Source: Leclercia sp. 29361 (lineage in GTDB: Bacteria; Pseudomonadota; Gammaproteobacteria; Enterobacterales; Enterobacteriaceae). From it: DNA of 64,000 bases. The notes beneath the pieces are model-generated. The model had not been told where the DNA came from and did no database searches. It worked only from the letters and a program-made list of their open reading frames with translations. The position numbers and the translations under genes were made by a program. Positions 41,357-51,098 of the stretch are shown one piece after another; the stretch's first letter is position 1, and each line of letters starts with the position of its first letter. The DNA lies in contig NZ_CP049786.1 in assembly GCF_011290365.1 (NCBI RefSeq), positions 2,232,001 to 2,296,000 on the forward strand, given 5' to 3'.

Positions 41357-42550
41357 TTAAGCTACACGAGGCATATCAACCCACGCCTTTACCCGCATTC
41401 CACGCAAAATCATCATCCACGCCAGCACAATAGCGACCATCATAATCACAAACAGCGACCAGTGCGGGAGATGGGTCAGGATTAGCCCGGTGATCATCGG
41501 GTTAAAGGCCGCACCCAGCCAGCCGAGCGCCTGAGCGGAGAAGTAGCTCGCTTTCATCCCCGGCGGGGCGATGTTGTCGATCAACATATACTCGCCCGGG
41601 GCATAGATGATTTCGCCAATGGTAAAGACCGCCGCGGCGAGCCCCCAGTAGACCAGGTTCTCCCCGGAGAGCATGAACCCGGCCAGACCGAGGACGAAGA
41701 ACAGGGTGCCCAGGGTCATCAGCGGGCGGATGTTACGCGCCGACAGTTTGCGGCCAATGATGTACTGCAGCGACACCACCATTGCGGCATTCACTGGCAG
41801 CACCACCGCCACCACGTTCTGGGCAAAATCGCTGTCGTAATCGGCAGCCAGCACGTACTGAGAAATACAGCTGGCGAAGGAGCCGCCCACGTAGGAGGCC
41901 AGCAGCCCGGAGAGGGTATACCAGAACAGCGCCCGATCCCGCAGCAGCACCGACGGCTGCCACGGCACCGGGGCCTGTTCGCTGTCTGCCACCACGCTCT
42001 TCTGCACATAAACCTGAATGAGCACCAGCGGTAAGGCGGCGCAGAAGGCCGCCATCCAGAACGGCAGCTGCAGGCTGTACATCATCAGCAGGGTGCTCAA
42101 TGGTGGCCCGATGGTCCAGCCAATGTTGAGGAAACTGTAGTTAAGCGAGAAGACCCGCGCCTTTTCCGCCGGGTTCAGCACATCGGAAAACCAGGCTTTC
42201 AGCACCGTGGAGAAGATCGAATAGGCGCAGTTGATCAGCGCGAAGGCCAGCACCACCAGCACCACGTTATCCACCAGCGGGATCGCCAGGAAGCCTAGCG
42301 CCACCGCCGTAATGGCGATCAGCATGTAGCGGTTTTTATCGAACTTGTCGGCCAGGATGCCAAAGCCCAGGCTGAAAACCACCCCGATAGTCAGCGCCAC
42401 CGTCAGGGCATAACCAATATTCTCCACGCTCATGTTGTAGACGCGGGTGAGATAGATGGTCATAAACGGCAACGTCGCGCCGCGCCCAATGGTGAGTAAC
42501 AACGACGACGCCAGCAGCGCTGCGGTTGAGCGCCTGAGTGATGATTTCAT
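41357..42550 (-). CDS. ydeE: MFS efflux transporter YdeE
   Basis: 397 residues with 12 helices. N-terminus SLRRSTAALLASSLLLTIGRGATLPFM and motif A GILADKFDKNRYML agree with E. coli YdeE, which exports dipeptides and arabinose-like compounds. The ATG at 42550 with AGGA close upstream gives the E. coli-like start; upstream in-frame codons are not used. It is divergent from eamA, as in E. coli. Confidence 0.9.
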   Translation of the reverse strand: MKSSLRRSTAALLASSLLLTIGRGATLPFMTIYLTRVYNMSVENIGYALTVALTIGVVFSLGFGILADKFDKNRYMLIAITAVALGFLAIPLVDNVVLVVLAFALINCAYSIFSTVLKAWFSDVLNPAEKARVFSLNYSFLNIGWTIGPPLSTLLMMYSLQLPFWMAAFCAALPLVLIQVYVQKSVVADSEQAPVPWQPSVLLRDRALFWYTLSGLLASYVGGSFASCISQYVLAADYDSDFAQNVVAVVLPVNAAMVVSLQYIIGRKLSARNIRPLMTLGTLFFVLGLAGFMLSGENLVYWGLAAAVFTIGEIIYAPGEYMLIDNIAPPGMKASYFSAQALGWLGAAFNPMITGLILTHLPHWSLFVIMMVAIVLAWMMILRGMRVKAWVDMPRVA

Positions 42551-42743
42551 TTTCCTGCCCGACAATTGCGTGTGAAGTTTTTGTTATGTCTTATCAGGAT
42601 TATCACGGCATAAGAGGCTTGTATAGCTCCAAATTTATCCCTAAGTGCTTCGCCTGACTGCCAGAATTAATGATCTGTTCGTCGGCGTTTTTTTTCGTTA
42701 CTTTGAAGAGTGTTTACAAAAATTTAATAAACAGGGGCAGGGT

Positions 42744-43643
42744 ATGACACGCAAAGACGGGCTGCTGGCATTGCTGGTGGTGGTGGTTTGGGGGCTGAAT
42801 TTTGTGGTGATCAAAGTCGGATTGCACAACATGCCGCCGCTGATGCTGGCCGGTTTACGCTTTCTGCTGGTGGCCTTCCCGGCGCTGTTTTTTGTTGCCC
42901 GCCCGAAAATCCCGTTTCGTCTGCTGCTCGGCTATGGCCTGACCATCAGCTTCGGTCAGTTTGCCTTTCTGTTCTGCGCCATTAACTTCGGCATGCCCGC
43001 CGGGCTGGCGTCGCTGGTGCTGCAGGCTCAGGCGTTCTTCACCATCATCCTCGGGGCGCTGGTGTTTGGCGAGCGTCTGCAGGGCAAACAGCTGGCAGGA
43101 ATTGCCCTCGCGGTGGTCGGCGTGCTGGTGCTGGCTGAAGCCAGCCTCAACGGGCAGCACGTCGCGCTGCTGGGCTTTTTACTGACCCTGGCGGCGGCGT
43201 TCTGTTGGGCCAGCGGCAATATCTTCAACAAAAAGATCATGCAGCTTGAGACGCGTCCGGCGGTGATGTCCCTGGTGGTGTGGAGCGCCCTGATCCCGAT
43301 TGTGCCCTTTATGGCGGCGTCATATCTGCTGGATGGCCCGACGGTAATGCTGCATAGCCTGGTCACCCTCGATCTGACTACTGTTCTGTCGCTTTTCTAT
43401 CTGGCCTTTGTCGCCACCATTGTTGGTTACGGCATCTGGGGGGCATTGCTCGGTCGCTACGAAACCTGGCGGGTGGCACCGCTGTCGCTGTTGGTCCCGG
43501 TAGTGGGTATCGCCAGTGCGGCGTTGTTGCTGGATGAAAAACTGGGCGCGTTGCAGCTGGTGGGGGCGCTGCTGGTGATGGCCGGGCTCTATATTAACGT
43601 CTTCGGCCTGCGGATGCGTCGGGCGGCACGGGTCAAAGGGTAA
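42744..43643 (+). CDS. eamA: O-acetylserine/cysteine exporter EamA
   Basis: 299 residues, exactly the E. coli length, ten helices with two EamA repeats (about 5-135 and 145-285). Start MTRKDGLLALLVVVVWGLNF. It exports O-acetylserine and cysteine-pathway metabolites. The ATG at 42744 is chosen over an in-frame codon at 42645, since the extra 33 residues are hydrophilic and not family-like. A terminator follows. Confidence 0.93.
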   Translation: MTRKDGLLALLVVVVWGLNFVVIKVGLHNMPPLMLAGLRFLLVAFPALFFVARPKIPFRLLLGYGLTISFGQFAFLFCAINFGMPAGLASLVLQAQAFFTIILGALVFGERLQGKQLAGIALAVVGVLVLAEASLNGQHVALLGFLLTLAAAFCWASGNIFNKKIMQLETRPAVMSLVVWSALIPIVPFMAASYLLDGPTVMLHSLVTLDLTTVLSLFYLAFVATIVGYGIWGALLGRYETWRVAPLSLLVPVVGIASAALLLDEKLGALQLVGALLVMAGLYINVFGLRMRRAARVKG

Positions 43644-43648
43644 AAAAA

Positions 43649-43666
43649 GCCCCGCACGGGCGGGGC
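43649..43666. terminator. Terminator between eamA and marB
   Basis: GCCCCGC-ACGG-GCGGGGC with AAAAAAA on the left, so it best serves the minus-strand marRAB operon. Confidence 0.75.
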
Positions 43667-43675
43667 CAAAACGAA

Positions 43676-43891
43676 TCAGACGCCCTGATTGTAATAGGGC
43701 ACGCCTAATTCGTCGGATTTGTCGCTGCCTGCGCCCATATGGTTTAAATCGTGGGGCGACTGGCCATTAGCCGTTGGCAGGATCATGGTGTCGCGGCTGT
43801 TCTGCGGCGAAACACCTGGCGTTTGCTCCGCAAAACTCTGGCCGGAGACCAGCACCAGGGCGGTGAAAACAGCGGAAGCGAATAATTTCAT
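43676..43891 (-). CDS. marB: MarB, periplasmic protein of the mar operon
   Basis: 71 residues: signal peptide MKLFASAVFTALVLVSGQSF, then the conserved end DLNHMGAGSDKSDELGVPYY, as in E. coli MarB (72). MarB lowers mar operon activation by an unknown route. Third gene of marRAB, 18 bp after marA. Confidence 0.92.
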   Translation of the reverse strand: MKLFASAVFTALVLVSGQSFAEQTPGVSPQNSRDTMILPTANGQSPHDLNHMGAGSDKSDELGVPYYNQGV

Positions 43892-43909
43892 AATTTCCTC
43901 GGTACGTCT

Positions 43910-44305
43910 TTATACAGGCGATGAACAGTTACAGTGATTGATCGGAAGCAGATACCGGGATTCCCCGCGCATATTGGTGATGCGATATTTATGCGGTGGA
44001 ACGTCGAAGTAGTTTTTGAACGTGCGGGTCAGGGTCTGCTGCGATTCAAACCCGTAACGCTCAGCCAGATACAGGATCGGCTCGTTACTTTCCTTCAGCT
44101 TCTGTGCGATTTCCGTTAATTTGCGGCTGCGGATGTACTGGCCTAATGAGTGGCCGGTCTCTTTTTTAAACATCCGTTGCAGGTGCCATTTTGAGTAACC
44201 TGAACGCTCGGACACTTTCTCAAGTGAGAGCGGTGACTCCAGGTTATCTTCGATCCAGCCCAAAATGCTATGAATAGTGATGGCGTCAGTATTGCGTCTG
44301 GACAT
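43910..44305 (-). CDS. marA: AraC/XylS-family activator MarA
   Basis: 131 residues. Two helix-turn-helix units: [21 protein letters not shown] and [19 protein letters not shown]. It is nearly identical to E. coli MarA (127) with a four-residue longer C-terminus (NHCNCSSPV). It activates acrAB, tolC, micF and its own operon through marboxes. The second ATG (44305) has GAGG at 8 nt and is preferred over the ATG at 44311. Confidence 0.95.
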   Translation of the reverse strand: MSRRNTDAITIHSILGWIEDNLESPLSLEKVSERSGYSKWHLQRMFKKETGHSLGQYIRSRKLTEIAQKLKESNEPILYLAERYGFESQQTLTRTFKNYFDVPPHKYRITNMRGESRYLLPINHCNCSSPV

Positions 44306-44323
44306 CGTCATACCTCTTTCTGT

Positions 44324-44758
44324 TTACGGCAGGATCTTCTTAAGCAAATGCTCAAGCGTTGCCACTTCGTCCGCCGTTAAGTTTTTTGTTAGTTCCTGGT
44401 GCAGTTTTTGTCCTACTAATTGATGACATTGTTCACACATTGCCGCGCCGTCGCTGGTCAGTTGCACCAGTACGCCGCGTTTGTCATTCGGGTTCGGGCG
44501 GCGTTCAATCCACCCTTTGCAGACCAGACGATCCATCATGCGCGTCAGCGCACCGAGGTCGACAGACAGGATCTTCTTCAGCTCAACCGGGGTGATACAC
44601 ACTTCGCAGCGCACAGAACAGAGCACTTTAAACTGGGTTGCGGTGATATCCAGCGGTGACAGATAGTCATTGAGCAGGCGGTCTTTCTTTTGGTTAACCA
44701 TATAGATAAGCCGACCCAGCGGAATGATTTCGTTGAAGAGGTCACTGGTGCTTTTCAC
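44324..44758 (-). CDS. marR: Repressor MarR
   Basis: 144 residues from a GTG start, as in E. coli. The winged helix is at about 55-100 (VELKKILSVDLGALTRMMDRL, NPNDKRGVLV). The redox-relevant Cys near GAAMCEQCHQL is present. It represses marRAB at marO; salicylate and copper-oxidised disulfide formation release it. Two operator sites lie directly upstream. Confidence 0.95.
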   Translation of the reverse strand: MKSTSDLFNEIIPLGRLIYMVNQKKDRLLNDYLSPLDITATQFKVLCSVRCEVCITPVELKKILSVDLGALTRMMDRLVCKGWIERRPNPNDKRGVLVQLTSDGAAMCEQCHQLVGQKLHQELTKNLTADEVATLEHLLKKILP

Positions 44759-44858
44759 AATGGTTGCCCTGGCAAGTAGTTTAATCACGGCAGATATTAT
44801 TGCTCAGGCAACTATAAGTCAACTGAATGCATTAGCTTATGACACGATTTGCTAAAGC
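44759..44858 (-). promoter_or_regulatory. marO: marRAB promoter, two MarR sites and marbox
   Basis: Minus-strand elements: marbox GCTTTAGCAAATCGTGTCAT (44839-44858); -35 TTGACT (44817-44822) and -10 TAATAT (44794-44799) 17 bp apart; MarR site I with TTGCCTGAGCAA (44796-44813); and site II with TTGCCAGGGCAA (44759-44779), which reaches the marR start. The order equals that of E. coli. Confidence 0.9.
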
Positions 44859-45015
44859 GATTCAGATCACATTTTTGCCCGCTTCACGGAACGTCATATC
44901 ACTGGGGTAAATTGATTGCGGGGCGAAAATAATACTTACGATGTGAGCATGGTTGTTACGGTCGTTTTAACCCTATACTTGGCTGGTAAAATTTTGCTAA
45001 GGACAACTCTATAAA

Positions 45016-45684
45016 ATGGTTGATTTATTTAAAGCAATTGGCCTTGGGCTGGTGGTGTTGCTGCCGCTGGCAAACCCGTTAACCACGGTTGCGCTTTTCC
45101 TCGGCCTCGCGGGCGACATGAACCGTGAACAGCGTAATCATCAGTCGCTGATGGCCTCCGTTTACGTCTTCGCGATCATGATGGTGGCGTACTACGCCGG
45201 GCAGTTGGTCATGAACACCTTCGGGATCTCCATTCCCGGGCTGCGCATTGCGGGTGGTCTGATCGTGGCGTTTATCGGTTTCAGGATGCTGTTCCCGGCC
45301 CCGAAATCACCGGATGCTGCTGACGCCCAGGACGCGCTGGAAGATAAGCAGGGCAGACCGGCCCCGAACATCGCCTTCGTGCCGCTGGCGATGCCAAGCA
45401 CTGCGGGCCCGGGGACCATTGCGATGATCATCAGCTCCGCTTCGACGGTGCGCAGTGGCTCTGATTTCCCGGAGTGGGTGGTGATGATTGCCCCGCCGCT
45501 GATTTTTGCCATTATCGGCGTGATCCTGTGGGGCTGTCTGCGTAGCTCGGGCGCGATTATGCGCTGGGTGGGCAAAGACGGTATCGAAGCGATCTCCCGT
45601 CTGATGGGCTTCCTGCTGGTCTGTATGGGCGTGCAGTTTATTATTAACGGCGTGCTGGAAATTATTCAAACCTACCCTAACTAA
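45016..45684 (+). CDS. marC: MarC family membrane protein
   Basis: 222 residues with six helices, of the MarC/UPF0056 family. Start [20 protein letters not shown]; motifs [14 protein letters not shown] and [16 protein letters not shown]. It is divergent from marRAB but is reported not to take part in multidrug resistance; the transported compound is unknown. A short spacer of about 257 bp separates it from marR. Confidence 0.94.
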   Translation: MVDLFKAIGLGLVVLLPLANPLTTVALFLGLAGDMNREQRNHQSLMASVYVFAIMMVAYYAGQLVMNTFGISIPGLRIAGGLIVAFIGFRMLFPAPKSPDAADAQDALEDKQGRPAPNIAFVPLAMPSTAGPGTIAMIISSASTVRSGSDFPEWVVMIAPPLIFAIIGVILWGCLRSSGAIMRWVGKDGIEAISRLMGFLLVCMGVQFIINGVLEIIQTYPN

Positions 45685-45689
45685 CAAAG

Positions 45690-45712
45690 CCGGGTGGCGC
45701 GCTGCCACCCGG
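45690..45712. terminator. Terminator between marC and sotB
   Basis: CCGGGTGGC-GCGCT-GCCACCCGG between convergent stops, without a strong T-run. Confidence 0.6.
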
Positions 45713-45720
45713 TCACCTCT

Positions 45721-46917
45721 CTAGCCGTGATGCGGCTGCTCTTCCAGAGCGACAGGCCATTTCCTGAAGATCAACACCGACCAGATTAACGCCGCCAGCG
45801 CCGGGATCGCCCCCAGATAGCCAATCGACGCCATCGACAGATGCAGGATCACCTGATTCCCCACCAGCGCGCCTGCGCCAATCCCCAGATTGAAAATCCC
45901 GGAGAAGAGGGCCATCGCCACGTCCGTGGCATCCGGCGCCAGGGCCAGCACTTTCACCTGCATCCCAAGGCCGATAATCATAATCGCCACACCCCAGACG
46001 ACGCTCAACAGCGCGAGACTGGTCTCGCTACCCGAGGCGGGCAGCAGCAGCAGCAGACACCCCAGCAGCAGACCAATAGCGCTGCTCACCAGCAGCGAGG
46101 CGTGACGGTTGCCGAGCTTACCAAACAGCAGGCTGCCGATAATCCCCGCGCCGCCCAACAGCAACAGCAGTATCGTGGCGAAGCTGGCGCTGAACCCGGC
46201 GATGGTCTGTACAAACGGCTCGATGTAGCTGTAGGCGGTGTAGTGCGCGGTGACCACGACCACCGTCAGCAGATAGAGGCTCATCAGCGCCGGACGACGC
46301 ATCAGCAGCGGCAGGCTTTTCAGCGATCCGGAGTGCTCGCTCGGCAGTTTCGGTAACAGCTTGATCAGGCACAGCAGGGTGAACAGCGCCCCGAGCCCGA
46401 TAACGAAAAAGGTGGTGCGCCAGCCGAACAGCTGCCCGACGATGCGCCCGATCGGCAGTCCGAGCACCATCGCCAGCGCGGTGCCGGTAGCCAGCAGGCT
46501 CAGCGCCTGGGCGCGCTTCCCGGCCGGGGCCAGGCGGATCGCCAGCGAGGCGGTTATCGACCAGAAAATAGCGTGCGCAAAGGCAATCCCGATCCGGCTA
46601 ATGACCAGCACCGTGAAGTTCCACGCCAGGAACGACAGCACATGGCTGGCAATAAACAGGACAAACAGCCCGATCAGCAGCTTGCGCCGCTCCATCTGGC
46701 TGGTGAGCAGCATAAAGGGTAACGACATCATCGCCACCACCCAGGCATAGATGGTGAGCATGATCCCCACCTGCGCGGTCTCCATGCCGAAGCTGCTGGC
46801 GATATCCGAGAGCAGGCCGACGGGAACAAATTCAGTGGTGTTAAAGATAAAGGCCGCAACGGCGAGCGTGACCACGCGTAGCCACGCGACCCTGCGGGAA
46901 ACGGTGTGAGTTGTCAT
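45721..46917 (-). CDS. sotB: Sugar efflux transporter SotB
   Basis: 398 residues (E. coli 396), MFS with 12 helices of the drug:H+ antiporter-1 type. Start [20 protein letters not shown] and the motif [15 protein letters not shown] are diagnostic. It exports arabinose and IPTG-like sugars. Next to marC as in E. coli. Confidence 0.93.
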   Translation of the reverse strand: MTTHTVSRRVAWLRVVTLAVAAFIFNTTEFVPVGLLSDIASSFGMETAQVGIMLTIYAWVVAMMSLPFMLLTSQMERRKLLIGLFVLFIASHVLSFLAWNFTVLVISRIGIAFAHAIFWSITASLAIRLAPAGKRAQALSLLATGTALAMVLGLPIGRIVGQLFGWRTTFFVIGLGALFTLLCLIKLLPKLPSEHSGSLKSLPLLMRRPALMSLYLLTVVVVTAHYTAYSYIEPFVQTIAGFSASFATILLLLLGGAGIIGSLLFGKLGNRHASLLVSSAIGLLLGCLLLLLPASGSETSLALLSVVWGVAIMIIGLGMQVKVLALAPDATDVAMALFSGIFNLGIGAGALVGNQVILHLSMASIGYLGAIPALAALIWSVLIFRKWPVALEEQPHHG

Positions 46918-47091
46918 GGGATGTCCGGGAGTCGTTACGTCAATGAAGTGGGACGATCTTAAATCCTTCCCTGGTGGAAATACAATCGTTTTGTGATCTG
47001 GATCTCACTCCATCCTAAAACTAATAGCTGGTGAAACCGGTTATTTTCCATAAATATAGGATGCAACATAACGTTAACAGTGGGTCAGGCG

Positions 47092-47880
47092 ATGCAGGAA
47101 ATTGAGTTTTATCTGGTGGATGCGTTCAGTGAGGTCTCGTTTGGCGGCAACCCGGCGGCAGTGTGTCCATTGCCGGAATGGCTGCCGGATGAGACGCTGC
47201 TGCGCATGACGCGGGAGCACAACCAGTCCGAGACTGCCTTTTTTGTGCGCCACAAGGGCGGCATCGAGCTGCGCTGGTTCACCACTAACGGCGAGGTCAA
47301 CCTCTGCGGTCATGCCACGCTGGCGACCGCCTGGGTACTGTTTAACGAGCTGGACTATTCCGACGCCCGGATCCATTTTGATACCGCCTCCGGCAGGCTG
47401 ACCGTCACCCGCGAGGGCGACTGGCTGACTCTCGATTTCCCTGCCTGCCCGAGCGAGCCGCAGACCCCGCCGCCAGAGATGCTTGCCGCGCTAGGGGTCA
47501 AACACTACGTCGAAGCCCGCAAAGGGCGCGCCTGGGTGATTGTGCTGGAGAGTCGTCAACAGGTTGAGGCGGTCACGCCGGATATTAATGCCATGACCCC
47601 CGGGGAGCATAAGGTGTCGATCACTGCCCGCGGCGAGGGTGAATACGATTTCGTCAGCCGCTTTTTCTCCCCGGGCGCGGCCCTGTGGGAAGATCCGGTC
47701 ACCGGCTCGGCCCACACTATGCTGATCCCATACTGGAGTGAAAAGTTAAATAAAACCTCGCTCTTCGCCCGACAGGTTTCTGCCCGCGGTGGCGATGTGC
47801 GCTGTGAACTGAAGGGCGACCGGGTATTAATGAGCGGCAGGGCATCGCTGTATATGAAAGGTCATCTGTTTTTACGCTAA
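47092..47880 (+). CDS. PhzF-family isomerase/epimerase, copy 1
   Basis: 262 residues, of the PhzF fold with two mirrored alpha/beta halves. Signatures: the N-terminal VDAFSEVSFGGNPAAVCPL, the catalytic glutamate in HNQSETAFF, GHATLATAW and EDPVTGSAHTML. Family members isomerise or epimerise small acids; this subfamily (YddE-like) has no known substrate. The ATG at 47092 is preferred over a GTG 12 nt upstream. It is followed 17 bp later by a close paralogue. Confidence 0.87.
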   Translation: MQEIEFYLVDAFSEVSFGGNPAAVCPLPEWLPDETLLRMTREHNQSETAFFVRHKGGIELRWFTTNGEVNLCGHATLATAWVLFNELDYSDARIHFDTASGRLTVTREGDWLTLDFPACPSEPQTPPPEMLAALGVKHYVEARKGRAWVIVLESRQQVEAVTPDINAMTPGEHKVSITARGEGEYDFVSRFFSPGAALWEDPVTGSAHTMLIPYWSEKLNKTSLFARQVSARGGDVRCELKGDRVLMSGRASLYMKGHLFLR

Positions 47881-47897
47881 CGATAAGGGTTAACCCA

Positions 47898-48692
47898 ATG
47901 AAAGAAATCGAATTTTATCTGGTCGATGCGTTTAGCGACCGCGCGTTTGGTGGGAATCCTGCAGCCGTTTGCCCGCTCGAGGAGTGGCTGCCGGATGAGG
48001 TACTGTTAAAGATGGCCCAGCAGCATAACCAGTCGGAGACCGCGTTTTTCGTGCGCACCGATGCGGGTTTTGAGCTGCGCTGGTTTACGACGCAGTACGA
48101 GATTAACCTCTGTGGTCACGCCACGCTCGCCAGCGCCCATGTGATTTTTGAGTATCTCGACTATCCGCACACCGAGATTGTCTTCTCCACACGCTTTGTC
48201 GGCGACCTCAAAGTCACCCGCAGCGGCGACTGGCTGACCCTGAACTTCCCGGCATGGAGCAGTGAGGTGGTAGACAACCCACCAGCGTTACTGTTCAGCA
48301 CTCTGGGCATCACCGGGGCTAAAGAGGTACGGGCAGGGCGCGACTACATGGTGGTGCTGGAAAACCAGCAGCAGGTTGAGGCATTAACGCCGGACATCGA
48401 CGGCATGATGCCGCTGGATAAGATGGTCTGCGTCACCGCTCCGGGGGATGAATATGACTTTGTCAGCCGCTTCTTCTGCCCGGGCGAGTCGGTGGCGGAA
48501 GATCCGGTCACCGGCTCCGCCCACAGCATGCTGATCCCGTACTGGAGCGAGAAGCTGGGTAAAACGGCGATGCAGGCGCGGCAGGTCTCCCCCCGCGGCG
48601 GCGATCTCCGCTGCGAGCTGAAGGGTGACCGGGTATTGATTGGCGGCCAGGCAGCGCTTTATCTCAAAGGCACCGTGTTCCTGCGGAGGTAA
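47898..48692 (+). CDS. PhzF-family isomerase/epimerase, copy 2
   Basis: 264 residues, clearly paralogous to copy 1 over its whole length: VDAFSDRAFGGNPAAVCPL, HNQSETAFF, CGHATLASAH and EDPVTGSAHSML. The two genes form a tandem duplication and probably an operon. The PhzF fold uses a head-to-tail dimer, so a heterodimer is possible. The substrate is unknown. Confidence 0.87.
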   Translation: MKEIEFYLVDAFSDRAFGGNPAAVCPLEEWLPDEVLLKMAQQHNQSETAFFVRTDAGFELRWFTTQYEINLCGHATLASAHVIFEYLDYPHTEIVFSTRFVGDLKVTRSGDWLTLNFPAWSSEVVDNPPALLFSTLGITGAKEVRAGRDYMVVLENQQQVEALTPDIDGMMPLDKMVCVTAPGDEYDFVSRFFCPGESVAEDPVTGSAHSMLIPYWSEKLGKTAMQARQVSPRGGDLRCELKGDRVLIGGQAALYLKGTVFLRR

Positions 48693-48732
48693 AAGCAAAA
48701 CGGCAACCGAAGGTTGTCGTTTTTAGTGTTTG

Positions 48733-48767
48733 CTCCCTCTCCCTGTGGGAGAGGGTCGGGGTGAGGG
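48733..48767. repeat. Intergenic palindromic repeat
   Basis: CCCTCTCCC-TGT-GGGAGAGGG followed by TCGGGGTGAGGG. A repeat type common between genes of enterobacteria; here between the PhzF pair and the convergent SDR gene. A related CCCTCACCCTAACCC word occurs at 62094. Confidence 0.7.
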
Positions 48768-48781
48768 CATCAGGCCGCACA

Positions 48782-49459
48782 TCACCCCAACGACGCCCCA
48801 CCACACAGCACCAGTTCCTGCCCGGTGATGGGTGCGGCCTCGGCGCTCAGGAGATAGTTCACCATCGCCGCCACCTCTTCCGGGGCGATCAGCCTCCCCA
48901 TTGGCGGCACGTTTGGCGGTGACGCCTCCCGTCCTGGCGCACTCAGCATCGGTGTTGCCGTCGCCCCCGGGGCCACCACGTTGGCGGTGATCCCGCGCGG
49001 GGCCAGCTCGGCTGCCCAGCTGCGTACCATGCCCACCAGCGCCGCTTTGGTCGCCACATACTGCGAACGTCCTGCGGCACCCCGTGAGGTACGACTCCCG
49101 ATCGCCACCAGCCGTCCGCCCGCTGTCATCCGCGGGGCAAAATGGTTGAACAGGATCTCCGCGGCATGAATATGCAGCCCCCATAGCCGGGCGCTGACCG
49201 CCGGGTCCAGCTCGCCGAGCGGGGCAGCCGCCATCATGCCAGCGGCATGCACTATCGCCTGTGGCACCGGCAGGGTATTCAGCGCGGCTGCTAGCGTGAC
49301 ACTGTCACTAAGATCCACGCTTACACTGGTAAAATTCGGATGTCCGCATTCCACACCGCGTCGGCTTAACCCCGTCACCTGCCAGCCTTCTGCCAGCAGG
49401 CGGGTTACGATAGCTTCGCCAATCCCCGAACTGGCCCCGGTGATAATCGCATGGCACAT
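48782..49459 (-). CDS. Short-chain dehydrogenase/reductase
   Basis: 225 residues. NAD(P) motif TGASSGIGEA, the Ser of GSRTSRGAAG, and YVATKAALVG as the Tyr-Lys pair; the C-terminus ends ITGQELVLCGGASLG. A GGAGG box precedes the ATG, 1 nt after the YhcH-family gene. It is the last gene of the six-gene acid-sugar operon and probably oxidises or reduces one of its intermediates. The specific substrate cannot be read from the sequence. Confidence 0.85.
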   Translation of the reverse strand: MCHAIITGASSGIGEAIVTRLLAEGWQVTGLSRRGVECGHPNFTSVSVDLSDSVTLAAALNTLPVPQAIVHAAGMMAAAPLGELDPAVSARLWGLHIHAAEILFNHFAPRMTAGGRLVAIGSRTSRGAAGRSQYVATKAALVGMVRSWAAELAPRGITANVVAPGATATPMLSAPGREASPPNVPPMGRLIAPEEVAAMVNYLLSAEAAPITGQELVLCGGASLG

Positions 49460-49460
49460 A

Positions 49461-49931
49461 TCACACCTCCAGCAGGGCGCGCGGCACCTTGAACACCGCC
49501 TTGCGCACGGTCATGGGTTGGTTAACGGCACACAGCGCCTGATGCGGCTCCCCGGGCAGAAACACCGCGAAATCACCGGGCTTCAGGGTGATGCTCACCG
49601 GGTGCACCGCGTCAGGAGCAATAAACAGATCCGGTTTGCGCTCTTCGTCGCCAGGTTGCGCGACAGACTGCATCCCGGCGCGGATCGTCTCCTCTCCCGC
49701 CAGCACCACCTGAATATCAGCCCACTGATGGTGATACTCGGTATGCCTGTCGGCAAGTGGCTGGGTCTGCGCCGGGCCGATATGACAGAACCACGGGCAG
49801 CCTTCGGGCTGCCAGCGTCCATCGTCCCGGGCGGACAGCGCCGTAAGCGTACAGTCGGCGCGATCGAGGATCTGCCGCAGCACCGTCGGAAGCCCGGCCA
49901 GCGGCAGGGCATTAAGATGACCAATAATCAC
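49461..49931 (-). CDS. YhcH/YjgK/YiaL family protein
   Basis: 156 residues from a GTG start with AAAGGAGG upstream. DUF386 cupin-like family; metal ligands are likely the His and Glu in HTEYHHQWADIQVVL and the His of GEPHQAL. The family includes E. coli NanQ (YhcH), an N-acetylneuraminate anomerase, and EbgC. Its start overlaps the stop of the sialidase-like gene (GTGA). An anomerase for the acid sugar handled by this operon is a good guess. Confidence 0.83.
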   Translation of the reverse strand: MIIGHLNALPLAGLPTVLRQILDRADCTLTALSARDDGRWQPEGCPWFCHIGPAQTQPLADRHTEYHHQWADIQVVLAGEETIRAGMQSVAQPGDEERKPDLFIAPDAVHPVSITLKPGDFAVFLPGEPHQALCAVNQPMTVRKAVFKVPRALLEV

Positions 49932-51097
49932 TGCTGCGCCTCCTTTACCCACTCCGGCGACACGCGCACATACTTGATCGCCTGACGGAAGTAGGTATAG
50001 GCGATATGCAGCGACCCGTCGGCACCCTGTTTGATGCTCGGATAGGAGAACTCGCGGTTGAGTTTCTCCAGCGAGTTGTTGGTCATGCAGTAGCCGTCGC
50101 CCTCATCGAGGTTGCGCTGCCAGGCCCAACTTTTGCCGCCGTCAGCAGAGATGGCCACCGTCATCGGCGCGCGCGGTGCGCCCCAGAAAGCGGCGCGACC
50201 GTCCTTCACTTCCGGCTCTTTGCGCCCGTCGCCGTCGTCGATTTCGTCATACAGCGAGGCGCGACGCTCCAGCGCACCCGCTGCGCTCATGTGGTTGAAC
50301 ACCAGCGCCAGCTCGCCGCTCGCAAGGGTGGTGACCTGAATCGACGAGTTGTTGTTCGGCAGTTCAGTCGGCTCCGGCACCGACCAGCTTTCGCCATTGT
50401 CCAGCGACTGGCTGATATAGATATTGTCCGCCCAGCGGCTGCGGTACAGCGCCACCAGATGGCCGTTGTTCAGGGCGGTGATGTTCATGTGCACGCAGCC
50501 GAGGCTCTCCGGTACCTCGACGTTGCGCCAGCTTTTTCCCTGGTCTTCCGAGATTTTCACCGCGCTGATGTCGTCGTTACCCACCCATTTCTCGCCCGGT
50601 TGAGTGCGGCAGTAGAAGACCGGCAGCAGCCAGTTGCCGTTCTCCAGCACGGTAATCGGCTGGCGAATAAAGGTGCCAGGCTTATCCAGCAGGGTGGCGA
50701 TCTCGCCCCAGCTGTTGCCTAGATCCTCAGACTTACGGTAGCGCACGATGGCGGTATCCTGATTGCCGGAGAGCTGCGCGGTCCACAGCAGCCACAGCAC
50801 GTTGTCCGGGGCGAGGAACAGCACCGGGTTCTGCTCTGAGCGGCTGGCGTCGTCCGACAGCTTCACCGCCTCGCTCCACTGGTTGCTACCGGCGGCCAGA
50901 CGCGATCCCCATACCGAAATATCAGCGATCCCCTCCTGGGTGCCGCCAAACCAGACGCACATCAGGGAGCCATCCGGCAGCGGCAGCAGGTTGGCTGCAT
51001 GATTCTGCGGGCAGGAAGAGGGCAGCATGGCCGTTTCCACGCGGGCATCCTGCGGCGTCTGGCGAACAATCCCGTCACGGGTTACGGTTACAGACAT
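49928..51097 (-). CDS. Sialidase-like six-bladed propeller protein
   Basis: 389 residues without a signal peptide, so cytoplasmic. Four Asp-box motifs (S-x-D-x-G-x-x-W): SEDLGNSW, SEDQGKSW, SLDNGESW and SADGGKSW. This is the exo-alpha-sialidase/neuraminidase superfamily, here of the BNR-4 or bacterial cytosolic group. It may release or process a sialic-acid-like sugar, or act as a lyase or epimerase. The start is 1 nt after the transporter stop. Confidence 0.8.
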   Translation of the reverse strand: MSVTVTRDGIVRQTPQDARVETAMLPSSCPQNHAANLLPLPDGSLMCVWFGGTQEGIADISVWGSRLAAGSNQWSEAVKLSDDASRSEQNPVLFLAPDNVLWLLWTAQLSGNQDTAIVRYRKSEDLGNSWGEIATLLDKPGTFIRQPITVLENGNWLLPVFYCRTQPGEKWVGNDDISAVKISEDQGKSWRNVEVPESLGCVHMNITALNNGHLVALYRSRWADNIYISQSLDNGESWSVPEPTELPNNNSSIQVTTLASGELALVFNHMSAAGALERRASLYDEIDDGDGRKEPEVKDGRAAFWGAPRAPMTVAISADGGKSWAWQRNLDEGDGYCMTNNSLEKLNREFSYPSIKQGADGSLHIAYTYFRQAIKYVRVSPEWVKEAQQ

Positions 51098-51098
51098 A

